A DNA stretch of 64,000 nucleotides from Asterias amurensis. Taxonomy: Eukaryota; Echinodermata; Asteroidea; Forcipulatida; Asteriidae. A model generated the notes under the pieces. The model was not told the DNA's origin and ran no database searches. It saw only the letters and a list, made by a program, of their open reading frames with translations. The position numbers and the translations under genes were made by a program. Position 1 is the stretch's first letter. The number at the start of each line of letters is the position of its first letter. The stretch is from assembly GCF_032118995.1 (NCBI RefSeq), contig NC_092667.1, forward strand, positions 1,728,931 through 1,792,930, in the 5' to 3' direction. Shown piece after piece: positions 34,144 to 46,492 of the stretch.

Positions 34144-35543
34144 CATGAGTCTATTAAGAACTGTTGAGTAAAACATGGTTTTGTGCGTAATGTATTTTAT
34201 TCTTACTTTGCTGTGCAGTGAAAGAACTTTTAAACACGAACATCATGAACCCTATCAGGACTGGGCGTCACTTTTTGGCCCGTATTTTTTAACGCTGCAT
34301 TCGATCGCACAATTTCTTTGTCGTCTCCCAAATATTAATATTGGATCATTATTTGTAAACAAAAGTCTTGCTTTCGGTGTCAGTTGTTACCATACGAACC
34401 GTTTGTTCGATCTTGGGTCATCAAACGATTTAAAAAAAAAATTAGTTGTTGTTTTTCCGCTTGTTTTTTTATTTATTTTTTTATTTTTTACACATTTTTC
34501 CTGTAAAAATGGTTTTGCTGTGCCACGTAAAAGTGTTAAATGCAGTTTTCGTTTTAAAAATGGAGTATCAAAATCGGCTATTATCTTGTATTTTTTTCAG
34601 CCCGTATTTGGAGGTTCAAACTACATACCACAGTTTTTATCACCGATTTGTTCAAGGTCAATGTTTCAAGTTATAATGTAAAGCGTGGTTTAAAAAAAGG
34701 CATGATATTAAAGCCACCCCCCCCCCCTCCCACGTGAGTCCCCAAAAGCATTTTCCTGATAGGGTTAATGTTAGATCGACACATATTATTACATCAATTA
34801 AAGATATACACTTTTTAATTAAATAATGTTAGTTTGACGGATACACAAGTTAAAGTTGTCTTTTCATGAAAACTTGTGAGAGCCGGTTGGTTTATCCAAT
34901 GTAGTGTGCTCTAAAGTAGTCGTTATAGGAGACAGTGACATCGACGAGAGTACAGTTGTCGAAATGTTTAGACTAAACCAACTGGCTTTTCCAGGGCCAT
35001 CATAATTTTGTTTAAATCGTGTAACCATAGGTAAAACAAAAATTCATGTGTTAAGATTCAAATTTCACATATTCAACGAAGTTCACATAATTATTTGAAA
35101 AACATCTAGAATATCTGAACTTACAATTTAAGTGTTTTTAGTTCATAATGAATCAAAGAAGCAATTTAGTTACAATGCAAAATCGTTCGACAAACTTCGT
35201 TTATGAGCAATTACCAAAATTTGAGGAGTTCCTGACCCAGGGTTTTATTCTCTACAACAAAGAAATAATCTTTGATTTAGTGATTTGTTTTCTTATGTTG
35301 GGTATCTGCCTGATCATTCTACATGAATATATGTTATTAGTTCTGTTTTGGGACCAAACAGGGGATTTTCTAAGACTTACCTCTAAGACTTACCCTATTG
35401 TTAGCGTGAAGTAGTGTTTTGCCTAATAAGTTTTAAAAGTTAATAATGCTTCAGTTTTCCAACTTAGTGAATGTTAATAATTAAATTAAACAGTAAACCG
35501 GTTAATACTACATATACTGATACAAGAACAATGCCAAAAGCAA

Positions 35544-35770
35544 TATTCATAAATACCCCAGACAGTTTCGCTATTGCTATTGGTGGAGAGCGCGTCACTC
35601 GGGGTGTTTAAACCTTTGATAATGACCAGTGTTTATAACCGGTTGTGATCGGATACTCCGCGCTAGTCTTGGTGCGAGACGTTTCTTGTTACGGGCGATG
35701 CGGGTGCTGTCGGTGAACTGTTGTAAATGCAAAACCTGCAAATCTTATCGAAGGAGGTCTGTTTCAGTAA
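35544..35770. mobile_element. ATTCATAAATACC foldback element, left part
   Basis: It matches the first 200 bp or so of 46493-47209 (GACAGTTTCGCTATT, GCGCTAGTCTTGGTG, GACGTTTCTTGTTACGGGCG). It replaces different sequence in copy B (44190-44300). Confidence 0.75.
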
Positions 35771-36913
35771 ACGGCGTACAGGGAATCCAAGGACTTTTTT
35801 TTTTTTGCAATACAGGGTTTTTAAAGATGGCAGCCTCAAAAAAGGGTTTCCTTAAAAGATTTGTAGAACAGTTTGCAAAACCTTTACATAGACAGAATTT
35901 TAAGGTTCCAAAAACGACTTTAATATCTTTAAACAAATATATATTGCTGCTCTGTTTCAGGAAAAAGGAAAATAGGGTCATGTTTTATACTGAAAACTTG
36001 ATTATAAGAGGGCTGACATTAACGGTGACGTCACTAATGGTGGCAGTGCTGAACATGGAGTGCGTTTGGCGATCCCAACCAAAAACTGTTTCGGTTGTTG
36101 GTCGTTGGTTCTGCTGTTCAGACTGAAGGACAACCGAGTTGTGAGCTCGGTTACCGTTTTGGTTGTGACGTCAGAAACAGTTTTTGGTTGGGGTCGCCAA
36201 AACGCACTCCTATACTAACATAAATGCATTCTTGGTGAACCATTTTCGAAACATTGACGTTATATTAGTTGTTTCACACAATCATGAAACTATAATACTA
36301 TGACAAAAATAATGAACTTTATTATTGCGTGTTAGTTGTTACGGGCCTTGTGAACAAGCATGTAAATTAAGAGGTATTATGACCAGAAATAATTTTTATA
36401 GTAAACGATTTCCATGCAAGTATTTTTCCATTCTCAGTTGAGATAAAGACAGAGAGAGGCTGGGACAGATAAATTGAATTTAATTTAGTTCGATTAAAAT
36501 ATCAAGATGGATGACTCCATGCATGCAACATTTGTCTTTTTACTAATGAGCCCAATATTCAAAGTAAATAGTGACTTGGTGGTAAAAAAAGATTATCACA
36601 AAGCGAATGCGCAGTTAATCACCTACCCCTTTAATCCTTATAAGAAGTAGTTAGCTTAGAATATTGAGCAACCTTTGTTGCTTTTTATTAGCAATGTGTT
36701 CAAGAGCCCAGTTGTTTTTTTTTTTTTTTTTTTTTTCAAAAGTTCTTATTATGCCTCTATTTCAGTATTTGTTACTTGGACTTGAAAGAAAAAAGTGTCC
36801 TGGGAGGGCACATCGCTTTGATGACAGTTTTTAAAACTTTTGCCTTACCCTGGACGGCCCCTGCCAACAAAGAATTATAATGTCCGAAGATTTAAAATAA
36901 ATATTGTGTTGGT

Positions 36914-39168
36914 TTACGCAGGGCGCTGACAGATGAATTTAAAGTAACCATCACATCCAAAATCGAGCCAGCCTGAACCAACACCTAAAGCGCAATCTTC
37001 ATTGCCGTTACTATTTGGCTCACCAGCAGCCCATCTCTCGTCCTGTTTGTCAATAGTACCTCCACCAAAACACACCCAGGTACCTGAACAAAGTCAATCA
37101 GAAACAAATATTCTCTTATAAACTGCTCACAAAAAGTAAGGAAACCTTTTTCAATCCAGTATATTTGTTGTTATTTAATACTCTCTTTGTATATGGTATA
37201 TATCAATGCAAAGCTGAACCGTTCCTCTTTAAAATGATACCACATTTGCAATGATTACATGTTGCTGGACTTGGCAACACGAATAACAATTAGGCAAAGT
37301 CACAAATCAAATGTGCCAAAATTACCGTTGTCTGTGAATGGTCAATAGGTAATGCTCAATAATCAAACCGATCAAGCTTTTCAGAACCATTAGTGGTTTA
37401 CATCATGATTTGCACCAGTGAGCTCATCGGACACAATTAACCCTCATCTCATGAAAAACACCTTGTTTGATGGGTATTTGCAAAACGATATTCTACAGCC
37501 GAATGCAGTCCCATACTTGCAGACTCTTGAACCAAATGCCATCTTTCAAGATGACAACGCTCGCCCCCATCGAGCCCGACTGGTGACTGACTACCTGAAA
37601 AATGTTGGGGTGGACCGGATGGATTGGCCTGCTACAGTCCATCCAGACCTGAATACCCCATGGAACATCTGTGGGACCAGCTTGGCCTCACTGTCCGCGC
37701 CAGAACCACCAACACATCAACTGTGGCTGACCTAACCAGGTTCCTTAATGAAGAATGGAATGCCATCCCTCATCATCAGTGCATCACAAGACTTACAAGT
37801 GTGCAGCATGAGAAGAAGGTGCCAGGCTGTCATCAAGGCCTTCGGATCATCCACTTGTTACTGAACTTTTTGTATCAATAAAGTATATTATGATCAGTAA
37901 GTTGTCTTGCTCTATACCAAACTTCTTGTCTCAATAAAGTGGATTAAGATCAGTAAGTTGTCTTGCTTGCTTGAATTACAGTGTCAATTTGATTGTTCAC
38001 ACAGTAACACAAAATTGCTAATTTTTGATTTGTGACTTTGTCGCATTCTCATTAACGTGGTCAAGTCCAGCAACATGTTATCATTGCAACTGTGGTATCA
38101 TCTTAAAGAGGAACAGTTCAGCTTTGCATTGATATTATTCCATATACAAAGAGAGTATTAAATAATAACATTAATATTGGATTGAAAAAAGTTTCCTTAC
38201 TTTTTGTGAGCAGTTTACATACAATCTTTTGAGCGGGATTGTACCTTAGTCACCTAGAAATATAATTTTTTTTTTTTTCAAACATAAGAGTATATGTTTA
38301 ATAACAATAAAACAATTGTTTTTTATAGTAGTTGTTTGTAACGATTTATAATGTTTAAAGAATAGATAAAGTTGTTTGGGGTTGATTCCGCCTACCCCTT
38401 TTGTGACGTCAATCGAGGCAGACTTTGCCTTGATGCGTAATGTAAACACACGTGCAAAGTACATGCAAATCACAGTCGTGAGATTGTACGTTTTAAAAAA
38501 AGTTTGTTTATTGCATGAAGCATGATGTTGCATAATGTGGGGCGCACCCGACTATAAATTGAAAGTAAAGCGAATGTCTCATGATATCAGCTCTCAAAAA
38601 ATTCTGTATACTACGCAGATTTGAGAGCCGAAAAAGGGGTGAAGTCAAAATAAAATTCAGAATGTTGTTGACTTCCAACTTCAAAAGGCATAAAATAAAA
38701 CTATTGATGGGCTATATTGAAAGCAATTTCTGTGCACAAACCTTCAGTGACGATGTCGGTGCACCCAATCCAGAACGATTGACCATTGAACATGTTGAGG
38801 ATGTGTTGTAACTCTTCTTTGGATTGAGGGACAACCATCACCCCACCCATCTCTACACAAATCTGCTTGCCCTCCTCCCATGCAACAGCGTTATCATGCA
38901 TCTTGTAGCATTGGTCTTGCCACTGGCTCCAAGTAGGGGGGCATGGCGGTGTCCCTCCGGTAGGTGTCCCTCCGGTAGGTGCCCCTCCGGTAGGTGTCCC
39001 GCCGGTAGGTGTCCCTCCGGTAGGTGTCCCTCCGGTAGGTGTCCCTCCGGTAGGTGCCCCTCCAATAGGGGCCTTCTTCCAACACCGCCCATTTACAGCA
39101 GCGTAGTCTGCCATCAAAAAAATACCAACAACACCCAGCAGTTTGCTCGCCAACATTTTGCAGACCAT
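36914..39168 (-). CDS. Secreted C-type lectin with TPTGG stalk, EPN type, 2 exons, complete
   Basis: Exon 1 39168-38742, exon 2 37083-36914; phase-1 intron; 198 aa. Residues 1-27 are a signal peptide (MVCKMLASKLLGVVGIFLM), then RCWKK and about 8 pentapeptide units (34-74). A C-type lectin domain starts at C76 (CPPTWSQWQDQCYKM) and holds FWIGCTD, TWVC, E164-P165-N166, NEDC, WLDFGC and ICQR. EPN is the tripeptide that favours mannose-type sugars in calcium-dependent lectins; the WND motif is WLD here. The Thr/Pro stalk would suit O-glycosylation. The 1.66-kb intron contains a whole Tc1-like element. Predicted role: secreted recognition protein, possibly immune; this is inference. Confidence 0.85.
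37121..38215 (+). mobile_element. Tc1/mariner-like DNA transposon, decayed, in a lectin intron
   Basis: It is flanked by TA (37119-37120 and 38216-38217), with inverted ends AACTGCTCACAAAAAGTAAG and about 150-bp terminal repeats. The transposase C-terminal part is visible: NAIFQDDNARPHRARLVTDY (second catalytic Asp) and, after a frame change at the DLN-P-MEHLWDQLG segment, the Glu-containing motif. The N-terminal DNA-binding part and first Asp are absent. It is not autonomous. Confidence 0.92.
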
Positions 39169-39240
39169 CTCTTGACAAATAAAAATTGCTGATAGATATA
39201 ATATCAAAGAACGAATTTATCAAACGATCTTAAAAACGCA
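39169..39240 (-). promoter_or_regulatory. Conserved leader upstream of the lectin start
   Basis: On the minus strand, CAG|CAATTT...TTTGTCAAGAG precedes the ATG. The same block precedes the starts at 32170, 40031, 45850 and 60712. The CAG follows a T-rich, TATA-like stretch (ATTATATCTATCAG). It is either a core promoter with a very short leader or the acceptor of a 5' UTR intron; the sequence alone cannot decide. Confidence 0.45.
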
Positions 39241-39476
39241 CAAAAGAAACTGCCACACGAGCTCTCCCATCTTAACAATACAATCGATACAAAATCAAGA
39301 AAAATATGAATATGCAAATGAAGAAGTGACGTGAAGATTAGTAGTTTCCTGTGATCTTTTCTCGCTGTATAGTATTTTAAAGGTCGGGAATTAAATGTGG
39401 TTTTGAATAACGGTGAGGGGAATACAAGTTTCGTTTGTTATTTTACTGGCAAATGATTTAGATTCACCCTTGGTAC

Positions 39477-39845
39477 TTAAAGGGAAGGTACACGTTTGGT
39501 AATTACTCAAAACTTTAGAAACTGACTTGGTAACGAGCATTGGAGAGCTGTTGAAAGTATAAAACATTGTGAAAAACGTCTCCCTCTGAAATAGCATAGA
39601 TTTTGAGAAAGAGGTAATTTCTCACTAAAATAATAAAAGACTTCTAGCTGGAAGTATTTTATTCCTATCTGAAGGCACACAAATTCTTCCAACAAGGGTG
39701 TTTTTTTTATTTCATCATTTTCTCCCAACTCCGATGACCAATTGAGCTCAAATTTTCACAGGTTTGTTATTTTATGCATATATTGAGATACCACAAGTGA
39801 GAACATTGGTTTTTGACAATTACCAATAGTGTACCTTCCCTTTAA
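39477..39845 (-). mobile_element. TTAA palindromic MITE, family 1 variant (AGGGAAGGTACACG ends)
   Basis: TTAA at both ends; termini AGGGAAGGTACACGTTTGG and GTGTACCTTCCC. The body matches family 1. A left-end piece of the same variant lies at 44683-44745. Confidence 0.85.
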
Positions 39846-39879
39846 AGGTCGCTTGAAACGTAAAATGTTAATTAGTTTG

Positions 39880-40031
39880 CTAGATCGAGGTGTCCCTCCG
39901 GTAGGTGTCCCTCCGGCAGGTGTCCCTCCGGTGGGGGCCTTCAAACACCGCCCGTTTACGGCAGTGTAGTTTGCCATCATAACTATACCAAAAACACCCA
40001 GCAGTTTGCTCGCCAACATTTTGCAGACCAT
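39880..40031 (-). pseudogene. C-type lectin copy, leader plus three repeats only
   Basis: ATG at 40031 opens MVCKMLASKLLGVFGIVMM...NGRCLKAP and about three TPTGG-type units, then unrelated sequence. The upstream flank (40032-40200) is the conserved lectin block, including CAACCTTCACAGAACGG. Confidence 0.8.
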
Positions 40032-40199
40032 CTAGTGACAAATTGAAATTGCTGTCAGATTTAAAGAAGGTGGTGCAACCTTCACAGAACGGAACTGCGC
40101 CGAGATCCTTAAGTGCCAGCAAAAACACGACCCATCGAGTCACACAAATTAAAGACACAGCGCAACGCGGATTTATTATGATTTGGGGTCATGCATAAT

Positions 40200-41014
40200 A
40201 AACTGTGGCACAGTTAGAAATTTAGATGAGATGAGAACTAAAATTTTCAGGGAAATTTCTGTTAGACTCAGAGATTTGAAAGATACGTAATCGACGGAAG
40301 CTGTGCCCTAATCTGATAGTGCAAACAACAGTTTTTTGCCACTATTTTGTTTGCAATAATCTCTCAATATTAATTAAAAAAATTAAGTTATTACATGTAG
40401 ATGGTTATTTTTCGTTTTTAAGTTGAATTTCTTCAATTGTCAGATTATGAATATTTATTAAATTAAATTATTCAATAATTAAACCACGTACCGAATATTG
40501 CTTATTTATCTATTTTCAAAACTCATAATTGTAAATTATTGTTTATGTATTCTTTTTGAAGAGGCCAGACCTTGTACAAGCCTACAGGCTTCCTGTCTGC
40601 GACCTCCTCGTTATTAAGTTCTATAATTATATTTGCCCCTTACATTGTACATGAACAAATGGTATGGAAATAAACCTGAACCCGAACCTGGAATTTAAAT
40701 GATGCCAGATATTGTATACAATAACCAAGAAGGTGCAACCTTCACAGAAACTCAGAACTCTCACGGAACTGTGCCAAGAAACACGAATCATGGAGTTACC
40801 AACAAAAATGGCGCATTACGGAATTATCTATTGAACTGTAAGTCTCGCGACGGTCATTTAAACTGTGCGATCCTGCCTCGAGAGAGTACAAGCTTTCGCG
40901 AGAGTCTGGACATCCGTGCACTTCGAATAGCAGTTACAGTGATTGTTGGCATTGTATTGCAATGTTTTATAAACTTTACCCGTTATTTTACCCGTAATTA
41001 AAACAAAAAAATAC
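40200..41014. other. Flank with a possible LINE/SINE 3' tail
   Basis: 40555-40692 (GCCTACAGGCTTCCTGTCTG, then AAATAAACCTGAACCCGAAC) resembles a retroposon 3' end. 40725-40760 repeats the lectin-upstream words GGTGCAACCTTCACAGAA. No gene is seen. Confidence 0.4.
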
Positions 41015-41594
41015 GCGTTTAGATTTTGGCAGCCAAATAGCTTTTGAATGGTGTCGTAGACAAACATTCAGATTTACATATTATGTTTTGTTCAAACAAG
41101 AGTGTTCGGTAGAGACATTATCCAACTATAATCTGAGCTGAAGGAAAGTAAAAGTATAAGTTCGGTAAACATGTCTTTCGGTAGGAAATATTATTTGATT
41201 TACGTGAAGTTATTTTTTTTTCTAAAGAGTTGCATTTGTTGAGAAAAAGGTTCAATTAAACCTTATTTGAAAACAGCATAACCTCATAGCTCATTTGTTA
41301 TCAGCAAAATAATGTCATAAAACTTGAGAGGGCGCTGTTGTAGACAATTACGTCATTTCAATTCTAATTTGAAGGCAGAGAGACCATGTCCAAATCCAGA
41401 TCACAATATAAATTCCAATTCCAAACCCCTTTTGTTAAAATCATTATGTGCCAACTTCCGGAAGTAAAGGTTACGGTCAGTCACATAAGATTTGCAAAAT
41501 ATTTCGTGACGACATCTTACATAAATAATAAGAGGGTCTATACACAAAGATGGAGTAAGCTTTGTTAAATTTATTTTGAGAGGCTTACTTCAAA

Positions 41595-42505
41595 TTAACC
41601 CACACCTGTGACGTCATGCTATTGTTAAATCGCTCCATTATTTTGCACGAATGGCGCGATGGGTACATCTATTCACCCATTGTGCATAAAAGAGTTAGGG
41701 AACAAAGTAAATCAAGTCAATGACGCCATGGACCATATATTATTTTGTTTTTAATGGTTTTTAACACAGGTTAATAGAGCTACACATGTATTGCAAAATG
41801 ATCGTTGACACACAAGTGAACAGCTACATTATTAAATTATTATTTAGCTGAGATGTTAAAAAATAATTATAGAACTACAACAGTAACTTAAGCAGGTCTT
41901 AAAGTCAGATAAATCAATTTCATTTTAACCAGTATTTTTGTTTTGTTTTTATTAATTAAAAATGTTTAATTTATCATACACAAACATGGTAAGTGAGTAA
42001 AGTCCCTAAAACTTAAGATTGCAAAGATACTTTTTTCAATATCATCATAAAATAACAGGAATTCAACTGAAATTGTTGATCATAAAGGTAGCTTAAATTT
42101 GTTTAGTAAAAACAAATCTGAAACTACAGGCTTGTACGCGGGTAGGTCACTTCTTTTATCTTTACCTTTTGGGTTATTTGTAGACCGAGAAAGTCGGCTA
42201 CAACATCATCTGATAGTCTGTTTCTATCACTAACTTGTATAAATTTACTTAAAGTCAAGAAACAAAATCACTTATCTGCTGCCACTTTCGCTCCCGATCT
42301 ATGATGCCACTATCGAAGGAACGAGCATATTTCCTAAATGTTGGTCTTCGTCCATTGTTCACACACCACCAGTGGTGTTCACTGGAGTGAACAAGCTTAC
42401 GTAATACATACAAACAATTGACTTAAAAATTAAACAATATCGCGCCATTCGTGCGAAATAATGGAGCGATTTTAACAATAGCATGACGTCACAGGTGTGG
42501 GTTAA
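41595..42505. mobile_element. TTAA-flanked TIR element, 903 bp
   Basis: TTAA at 41595-41598 and 42502-42505. About 65-bp inverted repeats start CCCACACCTGTGACGTCATG and run through AATCGCTCCATTATTT. There is no recognisable transposase. It is absent from copy A. Confidence 0.85.
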
Positions 42506-42507
42506 GT

Positions 42508-42617
42508 CGCATAATGCCCTCGGTGAACGCGCCATTCGTGGGTACGAATGGCCCTCGGGCTTCGCCCTCGGGCCATTCTTACCCACGAATGGCGCGCACC
42601 TCGGGCATTATCCTATA
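42508..42617. repeat. Compact hairpin, ATAATGCCCTCGG arms
   Basis: CATAATGCCC...ACGCGCCATTCGTGGGTA and its inverse enclose a GGCCCTCGGGCTTCGCCC core. It follows the 903-bp element directly and is also missing from copy A. Confidence 0.8.
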
Positions 42618-45043
42618 CGTAAATTACCGGATTTTGGAAGGGTCGGGATGGGTTGTTAGGGTGATCGGACAGGCTGTTTTTAAAGATTAATTTGTGAGGG
42701 TCGGCGATGGTTAGATTTGGTCGTAAAAGGCCACGGTTGGCTAGAAATAATATTGAAGGACCAAGCAGAATTGGGGTGAGTTTAACATGAGTCGTTTAAG
42801 AACTGTTGAGTAAAACATGGTTTTGTGCATAATGTATTTTATTATTACTTTGCTGTGCAGTGAAAGAACTTTTAAACAAGATCATCATTAACCATATCAG
42901 GACTGGGCGTCATTTTTTGGCCCGTATCTTTTAACGCTGCATTCGATCGCACAATTTCTTTGTCGTCTCCCAAATATTAATATTGGATCATAATTTGTAA
43001 ACAAAAGTCTTGCTTTCGGTGTCAGTTGTTACCATACGAACCGTTTGTTCGATCTTGGGTCATCAAACGATTTAAAAAAAAAATGTAGTTGTTGTTTTTC
43101 CGCTTGTTTTATTTTTTTTAATTTCTTTTCTACACATTTTTCCTGTAAAAATGGTTTTGCTGTGCCACGTAAAAGTGTTAAATGCAGTTTGCGTTTTAAA
43201 AATGGAGTATCAAAATCGGTTATTATCTTGTATTTTTTTCAGCCTGATTTAGAGGTTCAAGCTATATACCACAGTTTTTATCACCGACTAGTTCAAGGTA
43301 AATGTTTGAAGTCATAATGTAAAAAAAGGAGCATCATATTAAAGCCACGCCCCCGCCCACTTGAGTCGCCAAAAGCATTTTCCTGATAGGGTTAATGTTA
43401 GATCGACACATATTATTACATCAATTAAAGATATACACTTTTAATAAAGTAATGTTAGTTTGACGGATACCCAATTAAAGTTGTCTCTTCGTGAACACTA
43501 ATTGAGGTGATGTCTCTGTGAGAGTCGGTTGGTTTATTCAATGTAGTGTGCTCTGAAGTAGTCGTTATAAGAGACGTGACAACGACGAGAGTACAGTTGT
43601 CGAAATGTTGAGACTAAACCAACTGGCTTTTCCAGGGCCATCATAATTTTGTTTAAATCGTGTAACCATAGGTAAAACAAAAATTCATGTGTTAAGATTC
43701 AAATTTTACATATTCAACGAAGTTCACATAATTATTTGAAAAACATCTAGAATATCTGAACTTACAATTTAAGTGTTTTTAGTTCATAATGAATCAAAGA
43801 AGCAATTTAGTTACAATGCGAAATCGTTCGTCAAAACTTCGTTTATGAGCAATTACCAAAATTTGAGGAGTTCCTGACCCAGGGTTTTATTCTCTACAAC
43901 AAAGAAATAATCTTTGATTTTAGTGATTTGTTTTCTTCTTATGTTGGGTATCTGCCTGATCATTCTACATGAATATATGTTATTAGTTCTGTTTTGGGAC
44001 CAAACAGGGGATTTTCTAAGACTTACCTTTAAGACTTACCCTATTGTTAGCGTGAAGTAGTGTTTTGCCTAATAAGTTTTTAAAGTTAATAATGCTTCAG
44101 TTTTCCAACTTAGTGAATGTTAATAATTAAATTAAACAGTAAACCGGTTAATACTACATATACTGATACAATAACAATGCCAAAACAATATTTAAAATTT
44201 CACTTTGCGAATAACTCTCAAACAATAAAATGAATATTATTTATCCTGAAGCTAATTTACAATTTTTTAAAGCTATGAAAACTTGTTTGCAACAATCAGT
44301 TTTTAAAGATGACAGCCTCAGAAAAGAGTTTCCTTAAAAGATTTGTAGAATTTTTTGCAAATTCTTCACATAGAAAGAATTGTAAGGTTCAAAAAACGAC
44401 TTTAATATCTTTAAAAAAAAATATGTTGCTACTCTGTTTCAGGAAAAAGGAAAACAGGGTCATGTTCCATACTGAAAACTTGATCATAAGAGGGATCACT
44501 AAAGGGATCACTAATGGTGTCAGTGCTGAGCATGTACTAACACAAATGCATTCTTTGTGAACCATTTTCGAAACATTGACGTTATATTAATTGTATGAAA
44601 CTATATTATGACCAAAATAATGAGAATGAACTTCATTTCTGCGTGTTAGTTGTTGCGGGCACTGTGTGAACAATAATATTAATTAAAGGACAGGTACACG
44701 TTTGGTAATTACTCAAAACAAATGTTTACTAAAAAATTGACTTTACATTGTATAATATTTTGAAAAAACCTTCACATAGAAAGACTTGAGAGGTTCCCAA
44801 AACGACTTTATTACCATTTTTTTTTATCGGAGAGAGAGAGACAAAGAAAATGAACTTCAAATAGTCTGGTTAGAATATCAAGATAGGTATACCGTGCAGC
44901 AAGTTGTCTCTTTACCAATTAGCACATATAGTGGCTTAGTGTTTTACAAAAGATTATCATAAAGCAAATTAGCAGTTCAACACCTACCCCTTTAATCTTT
45001 ATAAGAAGTATATGATAGTTAGCTCAGAACATTGAGCAACTTT

Positions 45044-45850
45044 TCACATGAGCTGCTGTGCTGGTGATGCGTGGCGCTGACAGATTGACTTGCTGGTACG
45101 ATCACACTGCCAATCGAACCAGCCTGAACCAACACCGACAGCGCAATCTTCGTTGTTGGAATTATTTGGCTCACTATCAGACCACATTTCGTCCTGCACG
45201 TCAAAAATTTCACCGTCCAAACACACCCAGGTACCTGAACAAGGAAACCCCAAGTAAAAAGTCTTATTGCATCAAATGTTAGGAGTGGGATCGTACTTAA
45301 ACAGCCAATAAAGGATGATCTCAATATTTCAACAATTTTGTCACTAAATAAAAGGAATTATTTGGACTACGTTAAACACAATTTATAGAATAATTTTGTA
45401 CAAACCTTCAGTTTGAATGTCGTTGCAACCAATCCAGAACCATGGCCACGCTTGGCAGCTGCACATGTTGATGATGTGTTGTAACTCTTCTTCGGATTGG
45501 GGGACAACCATCATCCCACCCAACTCAACACAAATCTGCTTGCCCTCTTCCCATGTAACGACGACATCATGCATCTTGTAGCATTTGTCTTGCCACTGGC
45601 TCCAAGAAGGAGGGCATTCCCAATTAGGTGTCCCTCCGGTAGGTGTCCCTCCGGTAGGTGTCCCTCCGGTAGGTGTCCCTCCGGTAGGTGTCCCGTCGGT
45701 AGGTGTCCCTCCGGTAGGTGTCCCCCCGGTAGGTGTCCCGTCGGTAGGTGTCCCTCCGGCGGGGGCCTTCTTCCAACACCGCCCATTTACAGCAGCGTAG
45801 TCTGCCATCAAAAAAATACCAACAACACCCAGCAGTTTGCTCGCCAACAT
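45044..45850 (-). CDS. Secreted C-type lectin with TPTGG stalk, EPN type, 2 exons, complete
   Basis: Exon 1 45850-45406, exon 2 45234-45044; 171-bp phase-1 intron; 211 aa. The usual first Met is changed (MVCKMLAS reads IVCKMLAS), so the start is the second Met, which leaves a good signal peptide. Stalk residues 29-75 hold about 9 units, two with Asp (TPTDG). The lectin domain runs 79-202: C79, C90, C107, C142, C153, C179, C192 and C200 give the long-form disulphide pattern. Two extra Cys at 130 and 132 (MCSCQ) are not in the sister copies. E170-P171-N172 predicts mannose-type binding; WFDWQC replaces WND. It is the paralogue of 36914-39168 by segmental duplication. Confidence 0.87.
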
Positions 45851-45959
45851 TTTGCAGACAATCTCTTGACAAATTAAAATTCTGCCAGGTATAAAACCAA
45901 TAAGGTGGGGTGAAAAAAAGAACAGCGCAACGGGGAGTTCTCCAGGAACAGCGATAAAT

Positions 45960-46490
45960 CAATCAAAACTACATAAAATGTAAGAACAAAAAAAACTGTT
46001 GTATTGCAGCAAAAGCAACAATGTCTGCTGTGAAGTCACGTAGCCTACGCCTCACCAACCTAAAAATACAGACCTAAAAAAAACCCGAAACATACGAGCT
46101 AACACAACATAACCAAGAAAATGCAACCTTCACAGAACGGAAATGCGTCAAGATCATTGTGCTAGTAAAAACACGGCTCATTGAGTCACAAAAAGCAGCG
46201 TAACAGGGAGTTCTCCAAAAACAGCGATAATTCAACCCAAATATAGTATAGTATATGAATTTAAAGGACAAAAACTACACTAATGTTGAGCTGTACATAA
46301 TAGCTGCTGGCATGGTACGAAATTAAGACGAGAAGAAAATTCAAATTTCCATGGAAATTTTCTTGCAAAACGTTTTGTCAAAGACTTGAAATTTATTTCA
46401 ATGACTGAAGATATTGGCACTAAATCTGAGTGCACACTTAGTATATATTTGCCACTTAAAAATCATGTATTACTATTTCTGTTTTGTAGT
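45960..46490. other. Repeated lectin-upstream block
   Basis: 46110-46240 repeats the block already present at 45895-45965 (AACAGCGCAACGGGGAGTTCTCC and CAACCTTCACAGAACGGAA words). A lectin copy or its flank was once duplicated here and the gene body lost. Confidence 0.5.
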
Positions 46491-46492
46491 TT

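Larger units (their letters stand above)
33052..36690. repeat. Segmental duplication, copy A (lectin 3' flank)
   Basis: It is collinear with 41015-45045. Shared blocks include TCAGCAAAATAATGTCATAA, TTCGATCTTGGGTCATCAAA, AGACTAAACCAACTGGCTTT and TAAACCGGTTAATACTACAT. Copy A carries two elements absent from B (33757-34143 and 35544-35770). Open frames of 88-168 codons here are broken by indels in copy B and are not taken as genes. Confidence 0.9.
41015..45045. repeat. Segmental duplication, copy B (lectin 3' flank)
   Basis: It is collinear with 33052-36690 and continues into a lectin gene as copy A does. It carries its own insertions at 41595-42505 and 42508-42617 and lacks the copy-A MITEs. 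Confidence 0.9.

Noticed and set aside
34175-34681. 168-codon open frame with hydrophobic segments
   Set aside because: The collinear paralogue (42810-43317) carries indels that break it, and no family resemblance is visible.
35148-35414. 88-codon open frame with a membrane-like segment
   Set aside because: A one-base difference in the duplicate at 43790-44055 shifts the frame; not conserved as protein.
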